Assembly (NCBI GenBank): GCA_023653115.1
Contig: JAMNXO010000001.1
Location: forward strand, 372,001-436,000
Direction: 5' to 3'
DNA: 64,000 nt
Origin: Erythrobacter sp.
GTDB lineage: Bacteria > Pseudomonadota > Alphaproteobacteria > Sphingomonadales > Sphingomonadaceae
Shown: piece by piece, positions 26,106-33,624 of the stretch
How the letters are laid out: each line of letters begins with the position of its first letter
How positions within the stretch are numbered: position 1 is the stretch's first letter
Program-made: the position numbers and the translations under genes
The notes under the pieces: model-generated
What the model was told of the DNA's origin: nothing
Databases searched by the model: none
The model's input: only the letters and a program-made list of their open reading frames with translations

Positions 26106-27872
26106 TTACTCTGCCGCTTCGGCCAGCGCCGCGCGCTGTGGCCCGCGGATGAGCCCGCCGGGGGTCTCTCCAGTCCACGTGCCATCGCGGAACGTCACCA
26201 CGCCGCTCTTGATTGTGCAGACATAGCCGTCGGCCTTCTGCAGCAACCGCTTGCCGCCTGCGGGCAGATCGAAGGCGAGCCACGGCTTGCCGAGCTTCAG
26301 GGCATCCATGTCGATGACATTGAGATCGGCCAGATAGCCGGGCGCGATCACCCCCCGATCCTCAAGCCCGTAGAGCAGCGCTGTGTCGCGGCACTGGCGC
26401 TTGATCGCCTGTTCGAGGCTGATCCGCTCCCCGCGCTTGCGGCTCTTGACCCAGTGTTCGAGCATGAAGGTGGGCGAGGCCGCATCGCAGATTGTCCCGC
26501 AATGCGCGCCGCCATCCGACAACGAATTGACCGTATCGTCGGCGTGCTGGAGCGGGTGGAGGAAATCGAGATTGCCCTCGGCGTAGTTCAGGATCGGCAG
26601 GTAGATGAAGCCTTTCGCATCATCGCGGCACAGCAGATCGTAGGCATATTCCTGCGCGTCCATGCCGGCCGCACGGGCGCGGGCGTTGACGCTTGCTTCC
26701 GACCCCGGTTCGTAATCGAAATCGGGGTCCATCTCGTATTGCAGCGCCCAGCCTTGGGTGATGACCATCACGACGCCGAGGATGTCTTGCGGGGCGGCGC
26801 TGTAGTCATTGGCTTCGGCCAGCAGGGCCGCCTTGAAGGCGGGATCGAGCAGCTTGGCCTTCTGCGCCTCCCACGGCAATTCCTTGATCGCCTGCCAGCT
26901 GGGGCGGAATGCGAACGGGTTCACGCTGCCCTGCCATGCCATGATGATGCCATTGCCGCGTAGCGCGATCTGGGCGACGATGTTGGCGCCATTGTCGTTC
27001 TCGGCGCGCATCAGGGCGATCTGTTCGGAGAGCGGCAGTTCCTTGGCGATCGATTGCAGCGCAGCAAAGGTGACGGGGATCTTGGCCTCGCGGCTCAATT
27101 TGCCCATCCATTCGAATTCATTCCACTCGCGCTTGAGGTCGCTCGCCATCTCGAACACGGCATGGCCGCCTGCGGCTGTGGCGCGGCCCATCGCCTTGCC
27201 GATCGCGACCAGCTCTTCCGGCGTGGCGGTGGTGCCGGGGACAAGCTCGCCGTCCACCGACTTGTGCAGCACCGTGCGCGAGGTCGAAAAGCCCAATGCG
27301 CCGGCGCGCACGCCTTCTTCGACGATCGCACTCATCGCGGCGATGTCGTCGGCTGTCGGCACAGCGCCCGGCTTCTCACGCTCGCCCAGCACATAGGCGC
27401 GCACCGCGCCGTGCGGCACATGGGTGCCGATATCGACAGTGCGGGGGAGTTTCTCCAGCGCATCGAGATATTCGGGGAAGGTCTCCCAGTCCCACGTGAT
27501 CCCTTCGGCCAGCGCCGTGCCGGGGATATCCTCGACGCCTTCCATCAGGCTGATCAGCCATTCGTGACGATCGGGCTTGGCCGGCGCAAAGCCGACCCCG
27601 CAATTGCCCATGACGACGGTGGTGACCCCGTGCCAGCTCGAGGGGGCCATTTCCTGATCCCAGGTCGCCTGACCATCATAATGGGTGTGAATATCGACAA
27701 AGCCGGGCGCGACGATCTTGCCCGCCGCGTCGATTTCCTGCGCTGCGCTGCCGGCAATCTGGCCGACCGCGACGATCACGCCGTCCCTGATCGCGACGTC
27801 CCCGGCATAGCCCGGTGCGCCGGTGCCATCCACAATCGTGCCGCCCCGGATGATGAGGTCGTAGTGCGCCAT
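26106..27872 (-). CDS. N-acyl-D-amino-acid deacylase-type amidohydrolase
   Basis: 588-residue metal-dependent hydrolase. HTHYDGQ (metal ligands), MGNCGVGFAP (the D-aminoacylase cysteine), GFSTSRTVLHK and the DGGAHCGTICD aspartate are all D-aminoacylase-like. It could remove acyl groups from D-amino acids, but the family also contains dihydropyrimidinase-like enzymes. GGGAGAG seven bases before ATG 27872 is buried in an inverted repeat (27873-27900) and may be translationally regulated. Precise substrate unknown. Confidence 0.85.
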   Translation of the reverse strand: MAHYDLIIRGGTIVDGTGAPGYAGDVAIRDGVIVAVGQIAGSAAQEIDAAGKIVAPGFVDIHTHYDGQATWDQEMAPSSWHGVTTVVMGNCGVGFAPAKPDRHEWLISLMEGVEDIPGTALAEGITWDWETFPEYLDALEKLPRTVDIGTHVPHGAVRAYVLGEREKPGAVPTADDIAAMSAIVEEGVRAGALGFSTSRTVLHKSVDGELVPGTTATPEELVAIGKAMGRATAAGGHAVFEMASDLKREWNEFEWMGKLSREAKIPVTFAALQSIAKELPLSEQIALMRAENDNGANIVAQIALRGNGIIMAWQGSVNPFAFRPSWQAIKELPWEAQKAKLLDPAFKAALLAEANDYSAAPQDILGVVMVITQGWALQYEMDPDFDYEPGSEASVNARARAAGMDAQEYAYDLLCRDDAKGFIYLPILNYAEGNLDFLHPLQHADDTVNSLSDGGAHCGTICDAASPTFMLEHWVKSRKRGERISLEQAIKRQCRDTALLYGLEDRGVIAPGYLADLNVIDMDALKLGKPWLAFDLPAGGKRLLQKADGYVCTIKSGVVTFRDGTWTGETPGGLIRGPQRAALAEAAE

Positions 27873-27900
27873 ATTCTCTCTCCCGTTTGGCGGAGAGAAT
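27873..27900 (-). promoter_or_regulatory. Inverted repeat covering the Shine-Dalgarno of the amidohydrolase
   Basis: In mRNA sense ATTCTCTC pairs with GAGAGAAT across 12 bases, ending two bases before the ATG. An alternative register pairs CTCTCC with GGAGAG-like sequence. Both bury the only good SD, GGGAGAG. No known riboswitch fold is visible; it could also be a dimeric repressor site. Confidence 0.45.
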
Positions 27901-27933
27901 GTCGCAATCGTGGCAGGCTGTCCAGCGGGGCGG

Positions 27934-28809
27934 TTAGGCCGCCGCCATTCGCCGTGCCTCTTTCACCGCTTCCCTCACCGACTCCGGCTCGTCCAGGAAT
28001 TCGCGGATCGCGGCCACGCTTTCATCCGCATGGGTGAGCAGGAACAGGTGCCCGCCGCCAGCGAAGGTTTGCAGCCGCGAATTGGGGATCATCGCTTTCA
28101 GGATCTTGCCGTTGGCGAGCGGGACGATCTGATCGTCCTCACCCATCATGATCAGCGTCTGCTTGGTCATGAAGGGCAGTGCGGGCAGGCTGCTCCAGCC
28201 GATCATGCACAGCAGCTGATACATGTAGCCGCGCGGGGAAGGGGGCTTCAACCGGCCGATATGGCTGTCCTTCTGGTGATCGGCCCCGTCCTTGTCGACC
28301 CCGCCATAGAGCGTGGCGAAGTGTTCATTCATGAACTCGGGATCGATGTAGCGGCGCGGATCGGCCATCTTGGTGAAGGCCGCCGGATTGCCCGGAACCA
28401 TCAGCATCCCAGGCGTGGTGGCAATCAGCGTGAGGCGGCGGGTGCGGCCGGGATGTTGCAGCGCGAAGTGCTGCGCCATTGCGCCGCCCCACGAAACGCC
28501 CATCACATCGACTTCATCCAGCCCGTATTTCGCGAGCAGCTGCGCTGCCGTCCAGCTCATGGTGAAGGGGGTGTAGGGGATCAGCGGATCGGGCGATTCG
28601 CCGGTGCCGGGCATGTCGAACATGATGAACCCGCGCTCCGGCAAAGCGGCAGCGAGCGGGGCGACAGCTTCGATATTCGCACCGATGCCGTTGAAGAACA
28701 GGATCGGCAGGTGATCGGAAGGCATATCAAGCCGCCAGGTCGCAACCCGTAGCGTCCGGCCGCCTACCTGTTCCATCGAGACGACCGCGTCGTCCATTGC
28801 ATTGGCCAC
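27934..28809 (-). CDS. phaZ: Intracellular poly(3-hydroxyalkanoate) depolymerase
   Basis: Releases hydroxyalkanoic acid monomers from stored polymer granules. 291 residues: LILFFNGIGANIEAV-type start, lipase box GVSWGGAMAQ, ATTPGMLMVPGNP and GGGHLFLLT with the histidine, matching the Pseudomonas mcl-PHA depolymerase in order and length (~283). GTG 28809 has AAAGGA nine bases upstream and is preferred to the ATG at 28797. It lies 133 bp downstream of phaC in the same direction; hairpins occupy the gap. Confidence 0.85.
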   Translation of the reverse strand: MANAMDDAVVSMEQVGGRTLRVATWRLDMPSDHLPILFFNGIGANIEAVAPLAAALPERGFIMFDMPGTGESPDPLIPYTPFTMSWTAAQLLAKYGLDEVDVMGVSWGGAMAQHFALQHPGRTRRLTLIATTPGMLMVPGNPAAFTKMADPRRYIDPEFMNEHFATLYGGVDKDGADHQKDSHIGRLKPPSPRGYMYQLLCMIGWSSLPALPFMTKQTLIMMGEDDQIVPLANGKILKAMIPNSRLQTFAGGGHLFLLTHADESVAAIREFLDEPESVREAVKEARRMAAA

Positions 28810-28849
28810 GAATTCACGTCCTTTCTGGCCCCCTCGCAAGGGGCGGGTT

Positions 28850-28882
28850 GGGCGCGTTCGTCGATCCCTCACGAACGCGCCC
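28850..28882. other. Perfect 12-bp hairpin between phaC and phaZ
   Basis: GGGCGCGTTCGT and ACGAACGCGCCC flank a 9-base loop, in the intergenic region of a phaC-phaZ unit. A second, smaller hairpin (GCGTCC-CCCC-GGACGC, 28907-28922) lies nearer phaC. Neither has a T-tract, so mRNA stabilisation or processing that sets synthase/depolymerase ratio is more likely than termination. Confidence 0.5.
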
Positions 28883-28942
28883 ATAATGGTTCGCGCGGGC
28901 GTTTTCGCGTCCCCCCGGACGCACCCGCGCTGCACTGCAATA

Positions 28943-30640
28943 TCAGACTTCTTCGACGACGTAGAGTCCCGGTGCCGGATCTGTCGGCTTATAGGTGTCA
29001 TTGCCCAAGGCGGCAGGGGCCGGCTTCTTCTTGCCAGAGCGCGCATGCACCCATTCCATCCACAGCGGCCACCAGCTGCCTTTCACCTCTTCGGTGCCCT
29101 GCAACCACTCGTCAGCGGTGGCAGGCAACTTGCCCTTCTTTTTCTGGGCGTAATACTTCGCCTTGGGATTGGTCGGCGGGTTGAGGATCGCCTGCATGTG
29201 GCCCGACTGGCTGAGCACGTAGGTGACATCCTTCGAACCGAACAGCTGGGTCGAACGATAGGTCGCCTTCCACGGCGTGATGTGGTCGGTCACCCCGCCG
29301 AGGATGAACAGATCGGCGGTGACCTTGGAGAGGTCGATCTTGTGATCCACCATCTCGATTTCGCCATGCTTGGTGAAGGCTAGCGTTTCGTAGATCGTCA
29401 GGAAGTCGCCCATCAGCGTGGCCGAAAGGTTGGTGGCGTCCGCGTTCCAGAACAACACGTCGAAGGCCGGCGGATCAGCACCGAGCAGGTAGTTGTTGAT
29501 GACGTAGTTCCAGACCAGATCATTGGGGCGCAGCCAGGCAAAACCGCGCGCCAGATCGTCAGCCTTGATCACGCCGGCCTTCAGCGCACGCTGGCGGGCG
29601 AGCTTCATGCCGTTTTCGGATACCAGCGATCCTGCCTCGATATCGGTCGCCATCGGGTGCAGCACGCACACCATCAGCGTCAGCGTGCCAAGCAGGTCGG
29701 ATTTGTCGGCCGCAAGCTTGCTGGCGAGCATCGCTGCGGTCTGTCCGCCCGAACAACCGGCCGATACGTTAACTTTCTTCGCGCCGGTAATCGCGGCCAC
29801 CGCTTCCATCGCCTCGCGGCAGGAATTGACGTAATCGGTCATCCCCCAGCGGCCCTGTTCCTTGGTGGGATTGCGCCACGAAATCACGAAGGTCTGGATG
29901 CCGTTGTCGACCTGCCATTTCACCACCGACTTATCGGGGGAAAGGTCGTTGATATACATCTTGTTGATCTGCGGCGGGATGGTGAGCTGCGGGGTCTCGT
30001 AGACCTCTTCGGTGGTCGGCGCGTAGTGGATCAGCTCCATCATCTCGGTCCGCAACACGACCGCGCCCTTCGAGGTGGCGACGTTCTCGCCCAGCTTGAA
30101 CGGGCGCTTGTCGACCTGGCTGACCATGCCCTTGTTGTGGACCAGATCGTTGTAGGCATTCTGCAAGCCCTTGATCAGGCTCAGACCGCCCGAATCGATC
30201 ACCCGCTTCTGCGCGGTCGGATTGCCGGCCAGCGTGTTGGTGGGCGCGAGGCCATCGAGGATGATATTCGCGATGAAATTCGCGCGGTTGCGTTCCAGCT
30301 CGTCAAGCTCGAGCTCATCCAGCCAGCCGCGCATCCCTTTCTGCACCGCAAGGTAATATTGCGCACCGGCGCGGAAGAAGGGGTTATAGGCCCAGGCTGG
30401 GTCCATGAACCGCTTGTCCTTGGGATCGGGGGCGAGTTCGCTCTTGCCGGTAAGGATCTTGACCATGTCCTGCGCCATCGCGGTGGAATGGCGGATGAAG
30501 CGGGTGGGATCAGACGCGGTCTCGCGCAGCAGCAGGGCCACCGCGCTCACGAAATCCTCGCGCGCAACGCCGATCAGCGGCCCCAGCGCATTGGTCGACT
30601 GGGCTGCCTCGTTCTCGAGCCGTACTTCGCTGTCTGCCAT
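28943..30640 (-). CDS. phaC: Poly(3-hydroxyalkanoate) synthase, class II-like
   Basis: Polymerises hydroxyacyl-CoA into storage polyester on granules. 565 residues, length of Pseudomonas class II synthases (559). Lipase-like box SAGCSGGQ with nucleophile Cys296, Asp452 in GVTDHITPW and His481 in SGHMQAI. The box has the GxCSGG form of class II (medium-chain) rather than the GYCVGG of class I enzymes. Start ATG 30640 chosen; 28 upstream codons look non-coding. phaZ is downstream. No phasin, phaA or phaB gene is in the window. Confidence 0.93.
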   Translation of the reverse strand: MADSEVRLENEAAQSTNALGPLIGVAREDFVSAVALLLRETASDPTRFIRHSTAMAQDMVKILTGKSELAPDPKDKRFMDPAWAYNPFFRAGAQYYLAVQKGMRGWLDELELDELERNRANFIANIILDGLAPTNTLAGNPTAQKRVIDSGGLSLIKGLQNAYNDLVHNKGMVSQVDKRPFKLGENVATSKGAVVLRTEMMELIHYAPTTEEVYETPQLTIPPQINKMYINDLSPDKSVVKWQVDNGIQTFVISWRNPTKEQGRWGMTDYVNSCREAMEAVAAITGAKKVNVSAGCSGGQTAAMLASKLAADKSDLLGTLTLMVCVLHPMATDIEAGSLVSENGMKLARQRALKAGVIKADDLARGFAWLRPNDLVWNYVINNYLLGADPPAFDVLFWNADATNLSATLMGDFLTIYETLAFTKHGEIEMVDHKIDLSKVTADLFILGGVTDHITPWKATYRSTQLFGSKDVTYVLSQSGHMQAILNPPTNPKAKYYAQKKKGKLPATADEWLQGTEEVKGSWWPLWMEWVHARSGKKKPAPAALGNDTYKPTDPAPGLYVVEEV

Positions 30641-30810
30641 CGGATCCCCTGTGTGCCTGATGTTCTTTTTGTCGGCTTGAAGCCGTGGCCCAAGATGCAG
30701 CCTGCCAACGCAAGTTGCAAGCACTGGCGCAAGGTCCAGGAGGCCCCGCAGAAAGCTGCTCGTAAGGATTTTGTTTACCGCATCGATTCACGCTTTTCCA
30801 AGGGGTGCAG

Positions 30811-33531
30811 GTGCATTGGCTGGCCATGTCAGGGGCACCCGCCAGCATACCGCAGAACGCGGAGATTTACCCCTCGGGGGATGCGGCTGCTGTGCGTCTG
30901 CACGCTGTGGGCGCGGAAACCGACAGCGACAGCGCCGAGCGAGGGTCTGACGAGCGGCGCAAGGCCGAGCGCCAGCGCCCCGAGCAAATCGCCGGCCTCG
31001 CGCAGGAACTGACCGACGCAGAAGAGGAACAGCGGTTCTATCTGCCACGGCAGGGGCGTGCCATGGCCGTGTCGCTGCTGATCGCCTTTGCGATTGCAGG
31101 ATTTGTGTCTCCCCGCTGGCCGGGCTTGACCCCGACGGTCACAGCGCTGTTTTCGGCTGCACTCTTCGCAGCCTGCGGGTGGTTCGCCGGGATCGAGCGC
31201 CGCAGTCAGAACGAATGGCCGATGCGCGCGGCCTTGCTGGTGATTGCCAACATCGTGCCAATGATGTGCGCGGGCTTTACGCTTGCTTCGGGGGTTGCCG
31301 TCGGACTGCCGTGGCAGTGGGCTGTCGCCACACTGGTGTGCATCAATGCTGCTGCCGCCGTGCTGTTCAGCGGGCGCATCGCATCGTTGTTCAGCGCCAA
31401 TATCGCCAGCTGGGCGGGGTTTGTGGTGTTCGCTGTGCCGGGCCCGCTCACCTATGCCGCGCTGACCGGGGCGGGGGTGACGCTGATGCTGATCGCGCAG
31501 ATTGAATGGCGCGCAGCAGAGCGCCGCCGTGCCTTGCGTGAAGCGCGCGAGCGGGTGGCTGCGCGCGCCGAGGACATTCTCAAGAGTTTCGAGGAGAGCG
31601 GGCAGGGCTGGTTCTGGGAAACCGATCGCCGCGGGCTCATCACCTACATCTCGCCCAAGGCGGCAGCGGCCCTGGGCCGCGAAAGTGGCAGCCTGCGCGG
31701 CGCACCCTTGCGCGAGATTATCGACACCGGGATCGAATCCGACGAAACCGAGCGCAGGCTTGCCTTCCACATTTCCGCGCGTTCCGCGTTCCAGGATCTT
31801 GAACTGCGCGCTGCGTCTCCGGGCGAGGAACGCTGGTGGGCGCTGACCGGTCGTCCGGTGTACGATTCCTACAAGAATTTCTGCGGCTTCCGTGGCCATG
31901 GCACCGATCTGACCGAGCAGCGTCGTAGCGAACAGCAGGTCTCGCGCCTCGCGCTTTATGATTCCCTCACCGGCCTCGCCAACCGGGTGCAGATGAGCAA
32001 TGCGCTCGAGCAAATCCTCGCCGCCCCGGCCAAGCGCGAGCGCGCCTGTGCGGTGCTGATGCTCGATCTCGACCGTTTCAAACAGGTCAACGACACGCTT
32101 GGCCATCCCGCGGGGGACGCGCTGCTCAAGCAGGTGGCGGAGCGGCTTGACCGGGTGATTGGCGCGGAGGGACGTTGCGGGCGTCTGGGCGGCGATGAAT
32201 TCCAGGTGCTGATCCCCGGTGATCGCAGCCGCGAAATGCTCGGTGCGCTCGCCCGCGAGATCATCGCCGTGCTATCGCGGCCTTACTCCATCCATGGGCA
32301 GAGCGTGGTGATCGGAGCCTCTGTCGGCATTGCCTGCGCGCCGCAGGACGGGGGCACCAGCGAGGTGCTGATCCGCAATGTCGATCTGGCGCTCTATGCC
32401 GCCAAGGATGCCGGGCGCGGGGTGTTCCGCTTCTACGAACACGGCCTGCACGCCGCCGCGGAGGAGCGCGCCGAGCTTGAGCAGGATTTGCGCGATGCGA
32501 TTGCGCGCGGCGAATTGCTGCTCAACTACCAGCCGATTGTCCATGCCGCGAGCGAGACTATCGTCGGCTTCGAGGCGTTGATGCGCTGGAACCACCCGCG
32601 CCGCGGTTCGCTCTCGCCTTCGCGCTTCGTGCCGATTGCCGAGGATGCGGGGCTGATCGACCGGCTCGGGCAATGGGCGTTGCAGACCGCCTGCGCCGAC
32701 ATGGCCCGCTGGCCCGACAAGCTGCACTGTTCGGTCAATGTTTCGGCGCTGCAATTCGCCAATCCGGAATTGCCGACCATCGTTGCCAGTGCGCTCGCGC
32801 ATAACGGCATCGATCCCGCGCGCCTCGAACTTGAAATCACCGAAAGCGTGTTCGTCAGCGATACGCCCGGCACTGAGGCGACCTTCCGCGCCCTGAAGAA
32901 GCTGGGTGTGCGGCTTGCGCTCGATGATTTCGGCACCGGCTATTCCTCGCTCGGCTATCTGCGCAAGGCCCCGTTCGACCGGATCAAGATCGATCGCACC
33001 TTCGTGCGCGGGGCAACCGAACAGGGCAGCCGCAACGGCGCAATCATCGCAGCGATCACCAGCCTCGCTGAGGTGCTGCACATGGACACCACGGCCGAAG
33101 GCGTGGAAACCCATGACGAGCTTGAACTGGTGCAGCTGCTCGGGTGCAGCCACGTGCAGGGCCATATCTATCACACGCCGATGAGTGCGGACGATGCCGA
33201 ACGTCTTGTCGCCGGCGATCTGGTTGCGGTGGCCAGCGGCCCGCAATCGGCCCGCGCGCCCCGCCATGAGCTGCTGCGCCGCGTCGTGGTGGTGCACAAG
33301 GGCAATCGCCAGAATGCCAGCTTGCGCAACATCTCCGAGGGCGGGGCGATGGTCGAAGGCCTATGGAACATTTCCGAGGGCAGCGTGCTGCGGATCGAGT
33401 TCAGCCCCAGCCAGTCCGTCACCGGGCAGGTCCGCTGGTCGCACGAGAACCGACTGGGCGTGGAATTCCACGTGCCGCTGCGCTCGCGCCACGATGGCTC
33501 CTTTGTGCTGCCGCGTCTCGTCGAAGGCTGA
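30811..33531 (+). CDS. Membrane GGDEF-EAL-PilZ c-di-GMP protein with intact EAL site
   Basis: 906 residues. Charged N-terminus, six hydrophobic helices (about 85-230), a PAS domain (~255-385), GGDEF (motif GGDEF at 460-464), EAL (EAL at 588-590) and a C-terminal PilZ domain (NISEGG at 840-845). EAL residues look complete: VNVSALQF, LEITES, Asp705-Asp706 of DDFGTG, KID, AEGVE with Glu763, and QG. There is no canonical RxxD inhibitory site before GGDEF. Both synthesis and hydrolysis of c-di-GMP are possible, with product sensing by PilZ. Start at GTG 30811 behind AAGGGG; ATG 30826 or GTG 30805 are alternatives. Likely regulates motility or biofilm. Confidence 0.92.
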   Translation: MHWLAMSGAPASIPQNAEIYPSGDAAAVRLHAVGAETDSDSAERGSDERRKAERQRPEQIAGLAQELTDAEEEQRFYLPRQGRAMAVSLLIAFAIAGFVSPRWPGLTPTVTALFSAALFAACGWFAGIERRSQNEWPMRAALLVIANIVPMMCAGFTLASGVAVGLPWQWAVATLVCINAAAAVLFSGRIASLFSANIASWAGFVVFAVPGPLTYAALTGAGVTLMLIAQIEWRAAERRRALREARERVAARAEDILKSFEESGQGWFWETDRRGLITYISPKAAAALGRESGSLRGAPLREIIDTGIESDETERRLAFHISARSAFQDLELRAASPGEERWWALTGRPVYDSYKNFCGFRGHGTDLTEQRRSEQQVSRLALYDSLTGLANRVQMSNALEQILAAPAKRERACAVLMLDLDRFKQVNDTLGHPAGDALLKQVAERLDRVIGAEGRCGRLGGDEFQVLIPGDRSREMLGALAREIIAVLSRPYSIHGQSVVIGASVGIACAPQDGGTSEVLIRNVDLALYAAKDAGRGVFRFYEHGLHAAAEERAELEQDLRDAIARGELLLNYQPIVHAASETIVGFEALMRWNHPRRGSLSPSRFVPIAEDAGLIDRLGQWALQTACADMARWPDKLHCSVNVSALQFANPELPTIVASALAHNGIDPARLELEITESVFVSDTPGTEATFRALKKLGVRLALDDFGTGYSSLGYLRKAPFDRIKIDRTFVRGATEQGSRNGAIIAAITSLAEVLHMDTTAEGVETHDELELVQLLGCSHVQGHIYHTPMSADDAERLVAGDLVAVASGPQSARAPRHELLRRVVVVHKGNRQNASLRNISEGGAMVEGLWNISEGSVLRIEFSPSQSVTGQVRWSHENRLGVEFHVPLRSRHDGSFVLPRLVEG

Positions 33532-33624
33532 GACCCAGACCGTCCTCGAAGCGTGGTTAGCCGCCGGTTAGCCATTTTCGGAAAGGGCGCATCTTAGCCA
33601 AAAAATAACCATCGCACTTTACCG

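Noticed and set aside
32170-32195. RxxD inhibitory site before the first GGDEF
   Set aside because: The residues five to nine positions before GGDEF do not spell RxxD in either paralog, so no I-site is claimed.
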